From NCBI RefSeq assembly GCF_017591425.1, contig NW_024466409.1, forward strand, positions 868,001 to 932,000: a stretch of 64,000 nt of DNA, given 5' to 3'. The position numbers were made by a program, and so were the translations under genes. Shown piece by piece: positions 1 through 29,546 of this stretch. Positions within the stretch are counted from its first letter, which is position 1. Each line of letters starts with the position of its first letter. Origin of the DNA: Ochotona curzoniae. Taxonomy: Eukaryota; Chordata; Mammalia; Lagomorpha; Ochotonidae. The notes below the pieces were generated by a model that saw only the letters and a list, made by a program, of their open reading frames with translations, did no database searches and had not been told where the DNA came from.

Positions 1-230
1 GGCATTTAGGGAATGAACTGGTGGATGAAAATTCTTTTCAAATTTAAAATCTAGAAATGAGATATTTTGACTAAGTTTCCCAATTTATTGACATGGAAAA
101 GAACTCTCAGCTATATAACACTTAGAAAAAAAAACCAGTGGTGCAGCTTGGGTTAGTAAGCATGTTGGCCCTGTATTCAATATTTGAAACAATTTGAAGA
201 CTGGTGGTTAATTTTACTAGTTAGTGCATC

Positions 231-543
231 TTTTTTTTTTTTGAATTTTCTTTTTTTAGAAAATTTATTTAGTTTTATTGCAAAGTTGGATGTATATAGA
301 GAGAAGGAGAGACAGGAGAAGGAGAGACAGAGAGGAAGATCTTCCATCTGATAACTCACTCCCCAAGTGACTGCAACAGCTGGAGCTGCACCAATCTGTA
401 GCCAGGAGCTTCATCTGGGTCTCCTCCTCAGGCCACAAGCAGGGAGCTGGATGTGGGACTGCTGGTATTAGAACTGACACCTATAATGGATCCTGGCGCA
501 TTCAAGGCGAGGACTTTAGCTGCTAGGCCACTGAGCCAGGCCC
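231..543 (-). mobile_element. CSINE, near full length
   Basis: Poly-T to GAGCCAGGCCC end. The typical GGAAGATCTTCCATCTGATA and CCACAAGCAGGGAGCTGGAT blocks are present. Confidence 0.85.
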
Positions 544-544
544 T

Positions 545-2780
545 TTTAAAAATTTTCCTTCAATTTACTTATTATAGTAGCATAACATTATTTTGATGAT
601 GTTTACATAATTGATTAGGGTGGGAAAGATAAAAAATCAGGGGAAAGTGAGTGAGACCATTGTTTCCAAATTTTGTTTTTCTTCTTCCTGTATCTAGGGG
701 AAGGGGTAAAGAAGGGCAGAAGGGGAGAAGCTGCACCCAGTCTCCCAACCTCCCAACTGCCTCAGGACCAAGAGATAGGGAATGGCCACCTGATGTCACT
801 GGGTACCCAATGTGGAACATGTTCTCAGAGTTCTGATCAAGTGGTTTTGATAGTTAAGAAATGCTGCTGATTTCATTGTTCTAAGAATTAGGAAATCCTT
901 CTAAGGTCCACTGGCTGACATAATCCGCCTTAGAGTCTTCATTTACCCAGATATTTGCTGTCTATACTTGGCTGGGATACTGGGCTAAATTGTTCTGCCT
1001 TCCATCCTCTGCCGTGGTACCAGATGTCTTCTGCAGGCCCCAATGGACTGCCATATCCTCCTTGTGCATTTGGGTATGCCGTTCACTGCTCTGTCCACTG
1101 TGGAGGCCCAGTTCTGACACATGCACTTTATGGTCAGTCCACAGATCCTGTGAGTCTCCCCATGGTCAGAGTTCTGAGTCCAACAGTTTAGTTGGAGGGA
1201 TTCCCAAAGAAACCTTGTCTGAAGTGATCTCAGACCTATTGTGTGTCAGTACAGGGTTGGCTTTTTGTACTGGGCTTGCCAGTGTAGGGTCACTCACATC
1301 AGCCTACGCACACATTGGTAGTTGCAATTGCTGTATCAGTACTGTCTCCAGCTCTGTCTTTTACATAAATAAATGAATGCTGCAGCTCAGCCCAACGCTG
1401 CCTACCACACACACCAGTGGGAGCTCACCTCTCGCTCTGGCTCCTATGCTTGCCAGTGCAGCTGACTGATCCAGTCTGTCACATATCCCATACAGCTCTT
1501 GTACAAATTAATGGGTATTGGAGGCTAGTTCAACCCAACTGACCTCAGTATTCAGCCCACATTCATACCTGCAGGTGCCACAGTCTGTCTAACAAGATCC
1601 GTCTCCAGCCTTGGTTTTCATGCTTACCAGTGGGAGTTGCAGCCCATCAGAGAATGCCCACAGTTTCCCTACTGGGCCCACTCCCAGATCTTGTACTCTC
1701 CAGGTGGTTCTACAGTCTAGCTTGACAGGATTTGTTCCCAATCCCAGCACTTACCAGCTGATGCTACAGCAAAGCCCAACTAACCTGCCCTTACTCTGGC
1801 TTATGCATGTATCAGTGGATGCAGTCAGGCTAGCCTGGCTCTCCCCTAAACCAGCTCACATGCAGGCCAATGGGTGTTGTATCCCTGGCTAGCCTGGTCT
1901 GCCTCTGGCCCCATTTCTCACACTTGCTAGTTGGAAGAGTGGTCCGGTAGGAAGTCCTCGCTGCTCCTCTACCAGGCTCACCCCTGATCCTTCATAACCT
2001 GGGCTGGTCTGAGCTGCTCCCAGACACATGAGTGTCAGAGTGAATATTGCCGTTTCACAAGGGTGAGCCCACATATCCCACACCAAAAAGCTGCCCCCAG
2101 ACCTGGTTCTCTTGTATACAGGTTAGTGTCATGGCCCAGCCTAATAAAACCTGTTCCGTATTCTGAAACTCACTGGTGAATACTGTGACCTAGCCCTGCC
2201 AGGTAGGGCCCCAGCCCTAGCTTTTTTGTGCATTCATGGGTGGCAGTCAGTGTCATCTGCTCAAGTCAGGTCTCCCTAACCCAGCTCAGGTCTCCTATGT
2301 GTGTCTGGTTGCATCAGTCTGACCCAGGTTGTCCAGTTCCCCCTTCCAAACCACTCTATCTCAACCACCTCGCTTACCTGCAAGTCATTCCTCACCTGCA
2401 GCATACTCCCTCCCTCACATCCTCATACTGCCTCCCCTGAGTAGTCCATAGTCCCTGTGCCTGGGAGCACATGGGTTTACCAGGCCATTGTTCTCAAGTC
2501 CAGTCCTCTGGTGGGATGGCATGTTGGCTTGGAGCTCTGCTTGCCCATTAGAGACCCAAAGATCATAGATGGGTTTCCAAACCTGGTCCTCTGGCACTCC
2601 TGCAGGTCTGAGACCTTACCTCTCCACTCACCTGGGACGCAGGTGCCTGCGTAAGACCGAGGCATGGCCCACAGGCACACCATGCTAGCCTGAGGCTTTT
2701 CTTTCCCCTTCCTCCACCTCCTCCCCCACTTGGGCCTCAAACACGTGCCTGATCTCAGGCCTACTCACTCCAGGAAGAGT
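545..2780 (-). mobile_element. Diverged L1-like element with degenerate internal repeats, copy 1
   Basis: This is homologous to 5870-8457 over its length (for example the blocks at 951-1140 and 6248-6440). It reads 3' to 5' on the plus strand: a poly-T/A-rich edge, the G-rich AGGGGAAGGGG zone, then >1.5 kb in which a motif like CCAGTGGGAGCTGCAGCC recurs about every 60-120 bp. The orientation is inferred from the short relative at 5555-5798, which has a target duplication and a poly-T left end. I see no intact ORF. Confidence 0.55.
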
Positions 2781-3310
2781 TGCCAGACCCCAGGACTTAT
2801 GAAAGAGTGAGAACACTGGCAGATCTTGCTCTAAAAATGTCCTAACTAGTGTATCTTGTGTGTATCAAGAACTGGTTTATAATCTGAAATTCAGTTATTT
2901 TTAATAGAAGTAAATGCATTCCTACTCTTAGAATGCAGAAGTAGTATAGACTCTGAGTTTCTGATTATAAATTGTTCTGAAAAGTCAGACAATTGACTTT
3001 TAATTGCCTTAAGTGTTAATAACACATGAGAATGTGGGTTAGAGGAGATGATAAATTCTGTTATTCTAAAAAATTTAGAGCTGCCTATGTGAGAAATAGC
3101 AAGTAGTAGTGACAAGTGTTTTTCCAGGTTGTGCAAGATGATCACACTGCAGGAGTCTGTTGGTCTACAAACCTCAGGCATGGAGCACTTCAGTACCATG
3201 AAGGCTGATGGGTACTTCATTACCAAGATCATGCAATGGACTTTTTAAAGAGTCAGGGCACGGTGACACTGGGAATCTTGATCCAAATATCATTTCTTAT
3301 TCCTTTTTAG

Positions 3311-20671
<17,361 letters not shown>

Positions 20672-21150
20672 AGACCCTCACCGTCTGCCGCACATCAGCC
20701 AGGAACACAGCACACTATGTATCTTACCTTTGGCAAACATTTTTATCCGACCTGTAGAACATAAAACATTGTAGACTTAGGACATAACTTGTCCCTCAAA
20801 ATGAGAAAGAGGGCCTCTCCTCCTGAGTCCCTGTCGCTCTGTTCTGATGATAGCAGTCTGTCATCTGTGTAGTAGCGGCCACCAGGGCTAGCACAATAGG
20901 CATAACGACTACTGTAACATAGAACTGACAACTCCTCTCACGGAACAGTGCTCTCACACTGAAATGTCCTATTAGAAAAGCAGCATGTTCACTTTTTATT
21001 GCTTCAATGACTTCCTGTGTCTGTCTGTATACACTTTTACTAAATGCCTATTATTAACACCATATGTATTAGAAGTAAAAACAGAGGTGTAACTTTATGA
21101 TGTAAAAATGTTGAAGTGAGATGATATATTAAACGCTGCAAGTATATGCA
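20672..21150 (+). other. LDHC: LDHC 3' untranslated region (estimated end)
   Basis: This is AT-rich sequence following the LDHC stop, with no SINE in it. The end is placed about 15-20 bases after the ATTAAA at 21128. It is an estimate; transcript data would fix it. Confidence 0.6.
21128..21133 (+). promoter_or_regulatory. Candidate LDHC polyadenylation signal ATTAAA
   Basis: ATTAAA is the common AATAAA variant and occurs about 460 bp after the LDHC stop codon, a plausible UTR length. Confidence 0.5.
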
Positions 21151-21621
21151 ATTCAAATACGTGCCAGTAGTTGATCTGGTGCCTTTCTGGACCTCTCACA
21201 CAGGAAATATAGACCCTCTTGTAGCTTGTTTAAACATTCAGCGACCCACTGCTGTCACGCCTACTATTATGCTTGATGAGTATGATCTTTGTTCTCAGGT
21301 ATATACAGTAGCTAGGGTGCCTCAGTTGATTGATTTATCAACTTCTGCTTGGTAAGTCAGTTCCTTATTGTCTCAGGGAGACTGCATATGGACAGACACA
21401 CATGGAAATGAAACAATTCCTTAATCACACAGAGAATGTAAGGTAACTATAAGAAATATAGTGAAATAAAAAATTCAACAAGGTAATTTACAACTTTTGA
21501 CAGAACAGGACCAGTGGGGTAAATGAGAAGGCAGCTGTGCGGGCCCAAGGCCATCACTGAGAAGTGAAGCTGTGCCCATTCGGCAGGCTCGGCCTCATGC
21601 TTGTGGTCTGACGTTATTGCC

Positions 21622-21902
21622 TTTTTTTTTTTTTAATGATGTATTTTTATTAGAAAGGCAGATTTATAGAGAGAAGAGACAGAAAGATCTTCCACCCACT
21701 GGTTTACCCTCCAGTGGCTGCAATGGAATGAGCTGAGCCAGAAGAGCTTATTCCGGGTCTCCCACATGGGTGCAGGTCCCAAGGCTTTGGGCCGTCCTCT
21801 ACAGCTTTCCCAGGCCACAAGCAGGGACATGAACCAGCGCCCATATGGGATTCTGGTGCTTGTAAGGTGAGGATTTCGCCACTGAGCCATTGCACTGGGC
21901 CC
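21622..21902 (-). mobile_element. CSINE with internal deletion
   Basis: Lacks the GGAGCTGGATGGGAAG block between CAAGCAGGGA and CATGAACCAGC. Confidence 0.8.
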
Positions 21903-22559
21903 TGTTCTTGCTACCTTGATAGCATCCAGTCATTTATTGAATGTGATTCATCTCCCACTGTATGGTTATTTTTAAAAACTTTTCTCTGATTGGACAAAAT
22001 ATGTGACAGAGGGCAAGGAGAGTTTTCTATTTGCTTTTATTTATTTTTCTATCATATACTCTCAACAAGGCAATGTTGTCCCTAAGCAGACGAAAAGAGG
22101 TCCTAGGTGGGGAGAAGGTGAAAAAAAAAAAAATCTCAGCTATTATTGGGTTGGGCTGTTTAGTTTTCCGCTTTAACCGAGAAAATACTTGTCCATGCAG
22201 CAGCCTGGGGCAGCAGATGGCTGGAGCAGGGCTGGGGGAGGAGGTCTTAGAAGGCTCTTGAAAGGCTGCTGAGCCAAGGCTGACAAGCACTGCTCCATGT
22301 AAAATGATTTCAGGTGTGCCTCATGTGGGGCTCACACAAGAATTCGAAACAGTTAACTGCGCAAAGCTCAGGTTCTCTCAGACCATAAGGAGCAAATATT
22401 AGGTCCTACAAAATAGTGGGCTGAGCTTTCCCTGCCACTTGGAGAAATGGTTACCACCTGGCACCCAGCCTGATCAAATTCCTAGGGCTTCACGTTTCAA
22501 AATTCCCTTGACAGAGAGGCGTTTAAACATTGTCTTTCCCACCTGGGCCCACACTTGAA

Positions 22560-23350
22560 GTGGTCAAAGAGCACATGAAGCCCGTTTCTCCTGCTGGTAA
22601 TTAAGCTCGGAGGGCAATTCAAACGCCCTTCCCGACGCAAGCAGACTTGCACGGGCTGGGAAGAAAATCCCGTGAGCTCTCTGGTGGACGAGTTCTGTGC
22701 CAACAGGGCTCGGCTCCAGAGCTGCAGGAAGCCCTCCAGTTCCCGATGCCTGCTAACCTCAGAAACCCCAGTGCCCTGCTGGCACCCAGGTGCGAGGCGG
22801 CTGGTGCCGGGGCGCAGGTGCACCGCCTCCACGCCGCCTCCAGACCGCGAGCCTGCAGAGGGGCGCGGCCTTGGATAGCCGCTATAACCGGGGAGTGCTG
22901 TGGTCTGGTCTCCTGGCGCCCGGCTGAGCGTGCAGCTGCCGTGTTTCCTGTGTTCCACCTGTTGAGTGAGCCACCGTGAAGCTGTGCTATGGATGTGGAG
23001 CCGACCAGGGAGCCTGGAGGCGTCGCGAGAGGTGAGGCAAACAGTTTAGCCTAGAGGTGACTGTGTGTGTGCTCAGCTCAGGGACTGGGGGTCCTGCGCC
23101 TCCAGTGCAGCTGAAAGCTAAGGTAGGAGGGAGAGGGGCTCCCATGGCCAGCGTGAGCGGCTCCGCCTGGGTCGGCCCCTCTTCCGGCCAGCTTTGCCCA
23201 CCGCTACCTGTGGCTCTTGAGCTGTTGAACAGAAACTTCCCAGCCTGACCGCAGGCCTGCTGCACCTCCTTGCACACGAGGGCTCCCCGACCCTGGACAC
23301 CCGCTACACATCTGTGAATGGCCGAGCGGTGGCTCTGGGTTGACTCTGGG
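22560..23350. promoter_or_regulatory. CpG-rich patch between LDHC and TSG101, possible promoter
   Basis: CpGs cluster especially at 22790-22920 and 23010-23170, in contrast to the CpG-poor surroundings. On the plus strand, ATG at 22989 opens MDVEPTREPGGVAR and runs into a good splice donor (GCGAGAG|GTGAGG near 23031). No downstream exon was recognised. It could be a relict or lineage-specific promoter, or simply a GC-rich island. Confidence 0.4.
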
Positions 23351-23970
23351 AAGTTTGTAAGATGGTAGCGGTCAAGTGTAAACCCGCTAAAAGTGTCCGT
23401 TGGAGGAGGCCACAGAGCTCAGGAAAGGCACCATTATTGGACTTGGATTGCTTGGTGAGGCCTGTTCTCTTCCCAAGTTTGTGCTTTGTGCTGTTTCTTG
23501 GAGGCCAAGCCACTGCTCGCAGTGGAGCAGGTCGTGTCTAGCTGAAGTGGTGGGAGGGCCCCTCCCCAGCTCGAGGTGAGCCTGTAGCAACGGATGCTCT
23601 GTCCCAGAGGGGTATCCTATGTGTTAGAACGTGAGTGGGTATTTCACGTGGACTGGTGCGGTGACAGACCAAGGAGACACACCTTGCCTGACCAGCTCAC
23701 ACACACTCAGAATCACTGCAGGAATAGGTGATGAAAGTGCACAAGTCAGCTGGCACCAAATGTTTCCCTTCAAATCTCTCATTTCAATCTGTCATTAGTT
23801 CCCTCCTAATTCATGTTGAGTTTGGTCTGTGTAGCTGTTCTTGGTATGGGAGTTGATAAAATTAGCTTCCAGCTTAATAGCTAGAGACATAAGCATAACC
23901 CTGAGTTGGATATATATAGTTTTGGTAAATCAAACACTTCGGGGCTATACTTCATTTTCATTAATGCAAG

Positions 23971-24409
23971 CCTTTTTTTTTTTTTTAAGATTTTTAAGAT
24001 TTTTATTGTAAAGTCAGATATACGGAGAGGAGTAGAGATAGAAAGCTCTTCCACCCATTGATTCACTCCTCAAGTGACTGCAATGGCTGGAGCTGCACCA
24101 ATCGGAACCTGGGAGCCAGGAGCCTCTTCCAGTCTCCCACACAGGTGCAGGGTTCCAAGGCTTTGGGCTGTCCTCCACTGCTTTCCCAGGCCACAAGCAG
24201 GGAGCTGGATGGGAAGTGGGGCTGCCAGGATTAGAACCGCACCTGGTCTAAGGCCATACCACCCTGAACGCGCCTGATCTCATCTGATCTCAGAAGCTAA
24301 GCAGGGTCAGGCCTGGTTAGTACTTGGATGGGAAAACTGGCACCTGTATGGGATTCCTGCATATGCCAGGCAAGGACTCTAAAGTTCCTAGGCTACTGTG
24401 CTGGGCTCT
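23971..24409 (-). mobile_element. CSINE interrupted by 5S pseudogene
   Basis: The body is at 23971-24245 and the head at 24341-24409; the 5S-derived insert lies between. Confidence 0.88.
24246..24334 (+). pseudogene. 5S rRNA pseudogene (5' ~88 nt) inserted in a SINE
   Basis: The sequence begins GTCTAAGGCCATACCACCCT at the authentic 5S start. It continues through the internal promoter region (GAAGCTAAGCAGGGTCAGGC, CTGGTTAGTACTTGGATGGG) and stops after about 88 of ~120 nt, followed by AAAAC. Several CpG-decay changes are visible. It interrupts an antisense CSINE exactly in its tRNA-like head; CACCTG occurs on both sides (24240-24245 and 24341-24346), looking like a short target duplication. 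It is truncated and so not a working 5S gene. Confidence 0.9.
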
Positions 24410-24429
24410 AATATAAACTTTTAAGGCAC

Positions 24430-24590
24430 TTAAAAAAAAAAACATGTTTATTTGAAAGATGTAGAGCTTCCACATATTGGTTCAGTAACCCAAATGAAAA
24501 ACAGCTGGAGCTGGGCCGGTTTGAAGCCAGAAGCTGAGAGCTGCTTCCTGGTCTCCTGTGTGGGGCAGCTGCCTGAGCATCAGACCCCTC
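24430..24590 (-). mobile_element. Older C repeat, truncated
   Basis: Only the 3' half: ACATGTTTATTTGAAAGATG to GGTCTCCTGTGTGGGGC. Confidence 0.6.
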
Positions 24591-24984
24591 TGTATACAGT
24601 AGCCAATACGGCAACCCTGAAAGTAACTAGGCAGCATTTTATAGACTAAAGGTGTAGACTGTGTCAAACTGTGAGTCCGCAAGTATATAATAGTGTGTAT
24701 AGAAAAGCTTGAAGTAAAAGATTTATTTGCTACCTGCCCTGAAGGGCCTTTCAGTAGGGAAGGGATTGAACCCTAAAGAAAACTGAACCTAAAGAAAATG
24801 GCCACAAACAGCAAGAGCTTGTGTTGAATGTTTCATGTACCAAACAGCAGCATTTGGATATCTCAGAAAAAAAGGGGACACAGGCTCCCCCCATTCAGAG
24901 CTCAGGGTAAGGTTTATTTTAAACACTCCCTCCTTGTCCCTCCTTGACAGACTCAGCAGTTTCCTTCATTCAAGAAAATGGTGT

Positions 24985-25275
24985 TGGGGCCAGTTCCCTG
25001 GAGAGTAAACCTCCTCTACCTGCATCCCATTTTGGTGCTGATTCGTTTCCCAGCTGCTCCTGTTTCCATCCAGCTCCCTGCTGATGGCCTGAAAAAGCAG
25101 AGCAAGATGGCCCAAGGCCTTGGGACCTTGTACCCAGGTGGGAGACCCGGAAGAAGCTCCTGGTTTCGGATGAGCTCAGCTCTGGTCCTAGTGACCATGT
25201 GGGGAGTGAGCCGGGAGATGTTTCTCTGTCCTCTCTATAAATCTGCCTTTCCAAATAAAAATAAACTACAAACTA
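24985..25275 (+). mobile_element. CSINE, diverged
   Basis: GGGGCCAGTTCCCTGGAGAG head; TTTCCAAATAAAAATAAACT tail. Confidence 0.75.
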
Positions 25276-25478
25276 AAAAGTGGTGCTATCACAAAAGTGA
25301 GATGTAGGGAAGGAATTTCAGTAGGGATTCATGGTACAAATATAGCAGATAATTAGACCATAATACATAAATTTTCATTACAATTGTCAGCTACTTGTTT
25401 TCATTTAGTGGTATAGTCTGAGTCTAGAATAGCTTCTACTCTAATCAACACACAGGAGTTAAATGAAAAGAATCACTG

Positions 25479-25785
25479 AGAACTCAGTGGCTAAATCCTC
25501 ACCTTGAATGTTCCAGGATCCCAGTGGGCACCAGTTCTAATCCCGGCAGCCCCACTTCCCATCCAGCTCCCTGCTTGTGGCCTGGGGAAGCAGTGAAAAG
25601 ATGGCCCAAAGCCTTGGGACCCTGCACCTGTGCAGGAGACCTGGAGGATGCTCCTGGCTCCTGGCTTCGGATCAACTCAGCTTCAGCCATTTTGGGCACC
25701 TGGGGAGTGAACTGGTGGATGGAAGATCTTTATCTTTTTTTTCTCTCTGTAGATTTGCCTTTCCAATTTAAACTTAAAAATAGAT
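25479..25785 (+). mobile_element. CSINE, 5' head worn
   Basis: AACTCAGTGGCTAAATCCTC start; GGCACCAGTTCTAATCCCGG B-box region intact. Confidence 0.8.
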
Positions 25786-25941
25786 ATAACATTAACCAAA
25801 AAAAAAAAAAAATTCTTGTATAAAAAAGCCAGGAACTCCGATAGGGATCGTGTTGGAACTGTGGATTAGGTTTGATGGTATTTCCATTTCAATATTAAGT
25901 CTTTCAAGCAATACACACACAGGATGTCTTTTTAAGTCCTT

Positions 25942-26264
25942 TTATTTTTAAAAATTATTTTATTTGAAAGGCAGAGTTACACAGAGAGGAGAGAGACAGA
26001 TATACAGAGATCTTCCACAAGCCAATTCACTCCCCAAAATGGCTGCAATTGCCAAAGCTGAGTTGATCTGAAGCCAGGAGTTTCTTCCGGGTCTCCCAAG
26101 CAGGTGCAGGGTCCCAAGGCTTTGAGCCATCCTTGACTGCTTTCCCAGGCCACAAGCAGGGAGCTGGATGGGAGGTGGAGCAGCTGAGACTTGAACCAGC
26201 AGCCATATGGAATGCCATTGCTTGCAGGTGGAACATTAGCTTGCTATACCACTGTGTCGGCCCC
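25942..26264 (-). mobile_element. CSINE/C repeat, near full length
   Basis: TATTTGAAAGGCAGAGTTAC start; CCACTGTGTCGGCCCC end. Confidence 0.8.
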
Positions 26265-26499
26265 AATGACTAGATTTTTTGTTTGGGTCCGTTTTAGTCT
26301 TTCTAGGAATTTGTATAATTTATATAGGTAGTATATTCTTTTATTCTTGGCATTCTCATAATTATTTCTCTAAGGTGAGCAGCAATGGTCTCATTCATTT
26401 CTGATTTTAGTAGCCTAAGCTGTCTGTTTTTCTTTCCTCCTTGGCTTAGCTTGGCTGATGAAGGTATTCCAAACTTTGTTGAAGTTTTTGTTTTTTATT

Positions 26500-26823
26500 T
26501 TATTATTTTTTTAAAGATTTTTAATACAGTCAGATATACAGAGAGGAGGAGAGAGAGAGGAAGATCTTTCATCCGATGATTCACTCCCCAAGTGACTGCA
26601 ATGGCTGGTGCTGTACCGATCTGAAGCCAGGAATCAGGAACTTCTTCCAGGTCTCCCACGCGGGTACAGGGTCCCAAAGCTTTGGGCCATCCTGGACTGT
26701 TTTCCCCAGCCACAAACAGGGAGCTGGATGGGAAGTGGAGCTGCTGGGATTAGAACCAGCACCCATATGGGATCCCAGCATATTCAAGGCGAGGAACTAG
26801 CCGCTAGGCCACGCTGTCGGGCC
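26500..26823 (-). mobile_element. CSINE, near full length
   Basis: Ends GGCCACGCTGTCGGGCCC. Confidence 0.87.
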
Positions 26824-26854
26824 CTGAAGTTTTCAAAGAATAAATTAATAATCT

Positions 26855-27115
26855 GAAAATTTCAGAAGCACAGTAAGAGATGGACAGAGATCTCCCCATC
26901 CAGTGCTTCACTCCCTAAATGCCCAGGAGCTGAGAACTTGTTTCGCCGTGGGTGGCAGGGACACAAGTCCTGGGGCTGTCAACTACTGTCTACCGGGCTG
27001 TGCATTGACAAAGGACGCTGGATTGGAGGTGGAGATGGGATTCTACCCAGGCACTTGGATGTGAAATGTAGGAGTTGAAGTGATGGCTTAATCTACCTGC
27101 CACATCACTTGCCCT
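26855..27115 (-). mobile_element. Older C repeat, diverged
   Basis: ATCTCCCCATCCAGTGCTTC near the 3' side; CCACATCACTTGCCCTGA end. Confidence 0.55.
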
Positions 27116-27209
27116 GACAGAAACTCTTTTGAGCCAGAAGTTTCCTTTCGTTCCTAAGTTACTGTTTAACCTTGAGAGGGTTTGGAACTTTTCTACAAAA
27201 TGACCGCAT

Positions 27210-27522
27210 ACCAGGTTGGCATGGTGGCCTACTAAAGTCCTTGCCTTGCATGTGCTGGGATCCCATATGGGCACAGATTCATATCCCCGGTGGCCTTGCT
27301 TCCCATCCAGCTCCCTGCTTGTGGCCTGGGAAAGCAGTAGAAAACATCCCAAAGCCTTGGGACCCTGCGCCTGTGTGGGAGACCCAGAAGAGGATCCCTG
27401 CCTCAGATCAGCTCAGCTCTGGCCGTTGTGGCCACTTGGGACAATCAGTGGACAGAAGATCTTTCTCTGTATTTCCTCCTCTCTTTATATCTGCCTTCCA
27501 ATAAAAATGTTAAAAATTTAAG
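27210..27522 (+). mobile_element. CSINE, near full length
   Basis: CAGGTTGGCATGGTGGCCTA head; CCAATAAAAATGTTAAAAAT tail. Confidence 0.85.
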
Positions 27523-27899
27523 ATTGCATGCATCTTTTAAAAATCACATAACATATGGACAGATTTTCTGATACTGAATCATCTTTGGACACGGTTTGTT
27601 CTCAAAAGCGTCATGTGTTGGATTTTCGGTCTTCACTGTGCTGGTAGCACCAAAGCAAAGGAATCTAGCTGCATCATGTCTGTGCCCAAAGACAAATAAT
27701 GACCTTTAGGATGGAGCCTGGGTAGTTTAGCCACTTTTAGTTGGGTTTACGGTGAGTCCTGGCAGCAAAAGGAAGCTGAAGAAAAACATTTGGGAAATTT
27801 GGAACTTGAGCACAGAGCTAAAAAATGCATGTGGGAGGCCTATGTATGGCCAAGTTATTTGCCATATAGATGAGTGTGGAGAAATATTGTTTTATTACT

Positions 27900-28490
27900 A
27901 TTTTTTTTTATCAAGACAATCGGAGGCTGTGAGGAAATTAAGTCTTGGTGAGATTCCCCTTCCCATCATAGGACTAGAAACCTTGTTAGGCAGACTGGTT
28001 TCCTGGGACCCAGGATTGCTGCCTAGGCCCCCAGCCTGGGCCTTACAGTTTGCATGCACTCAGCTAGAGCACTCCATGTGTGGCTAGTGCGGCAGTGGCC
28101 CCTACTGGCATCCATGAGTGGGGGTATGGTGCCATCCACTGAATTGTTAGAGCAAGGCCTGGAGGCCAGGCAGGACTCGCTGGGCACTGGCGCCCCAGGG
28201 AGATGCCTGACAAGTTGATGCCTGGGGGCGTGGTCGGGCCAGAGTCTCAGTGGGAACTCAACCCAGGCAGGCCACTGGCATCAGTATGCCATCCCAGCAA
28301 GCAGCCAGATGTGCACAACCAGCAGTCATAGACGTGGGTCTGCCCAAAGGCTTGGGGGCCCAGTCTTGCAGCATATACAAGATAATGGATGTGGGACATG
28401 AGGATTTATTTTCCCTGGGTGTGGTCTTGCCTTGGATTCATCTTGTTACTTCCTTCTCTGTTTTATTTTCTTCAGAATAATGAATTCCTG
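27900..28490 (+). other. GC-rich unassigned stretch, perhaps L1-derived
   Basis: GC-rich, TGGC/CAGG-heavy sequence with scattered CpG (for example GGGGGCGTGGTCGGGCC near 28225). No coding match was recognised. Its texture recalls an L1 5' region, but this was not confirmed. Confidence 0.25.
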
Positions 28491-28506
28491 CCCTGCCATT
28501 GTATCT

Positions 28507-28842
28507 TTAAAAAAAATTTTTTTTAAAGATTTATTTTTATTGGAAAGTCAAGATATACAGAGAGGAGGAGAGACAGAAAGATCTTCCATCCGATGTTTCA
28601 CTCCGCAAGTGAGCACAACGGCCGATGCTATGCCGATCCAAAGCCAGGATCCAGGAACTTCTTCCAGGTCTCCCATGTGGGTGCAGAGTCCCAAGGTTTT
28701 GGGCTGTCCTCGACTGCTTTCCCAGGCCACAAGCAGGGAGCTGGATGGGAAGAAGGGCTACTGGGATTCGAACCGGCACCCATATGGGACCCCGAAGCAT
28801 TCAAGGCGAGGACTTTAGCTGCTAGGCCACGCTGTCGGGCCC
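28507..28842 (-). mobile_element. CSINE, near full length
   Basis: Ends GGCCACGCTGTCGGGCCC, sharing the TGTCGGGCCC head with the copy at 26500. Confidence 0.87.
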
Positions 28843-28949
28843 GCCATTGTATCTTGGAAATAACTTGTTTTATAGGGATTTGCAACTGAGTCTGTTTTGA
28901 GTCTTGGAGATTTTGAATTGGACTTAAAGAGGGGAGTAAGTTGGTTGGT

Positions 28950-29325
28950 TAAAAGGCAGTGTGTGTGCTTGCAAATGTGGTCCTGTTCCCCAAATGACCA
29001 CACCAGCCACATCTGGGCCTGGCTGAGACTGGAAACCAGAAACCTCATGTGGGTCTCCCACATAGGTGGCAAAAACCCTTCAGATCCATCTAACGTAAAA
29101 CATAGCCATGGAAATGAACTGCAAGGAAAGAAAGAATGGGCTGAAACTGAAGGTTCAATCCCAGTGTCCCCCGTGGGAGGCATCCTAATTTCTGGAGCTT
29201 AGTGCTGCCTCCCAGAGTCTGCAGGATCAAGCATCTGTGATTAGGAGCCAGACCTGGGAACTGAATCCAGGCACTCCAGTGTGGAACCCAGTGTCTTCAC
29301 AGGCCAAATGTTAACTCCTGCTAGC
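28950..29325 (-). mobile_element. Older C repeats, two overlapping fragments
   Basis: A partial copy at 28950-29090 and a second at 29130-29325 that repeats the same part of the consensus. Confidence 0.45.
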
Positions 29326-29546
29326 ACTCGCTCACTGCTGGGATTAACCCTGTGTTTACTACATACTAGTTTCTATAGAATCTTTACTGGTTAGTGGAGG
29401 ATTTGGATCTCTACTTACCTTCCTAACTCTGGCTTCTGTAAGAAATTTGTAAGATAAAGTGTCAGAATCATTGCACTGATGCAATTGTTCAGATGGGTTA
29501 CCACAAATATTCTCTTCCAGACTCTGTTGGTTAGAAGATGATTAAA

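Noticed and set aside
3208..3310. Extension of LDHC exon 4 upstream in the open frame from 3208
   Set aside because: A clear acceptor at 3309-3310 matches the family's exon boundary; the open frame upstream is intronic.
21146..21355. 70-codon ORF after the LDHC 3' UTR
   Set aside because: It matches no family I recognise and has no associated exon signals; probably chance.
22647..22979. 110-codon plus-strand ORF in the CpG patch
   Set aside because: High GC lengthens ORFs by chance. There is no recognisable domain and the composition is Arg/Ala/Pro-rich as expected from random GC sequence.
24246..24334. Functional 5S rRNA gene
   Set aside because: It lacks the last ~30 nt and carries several substitutions.
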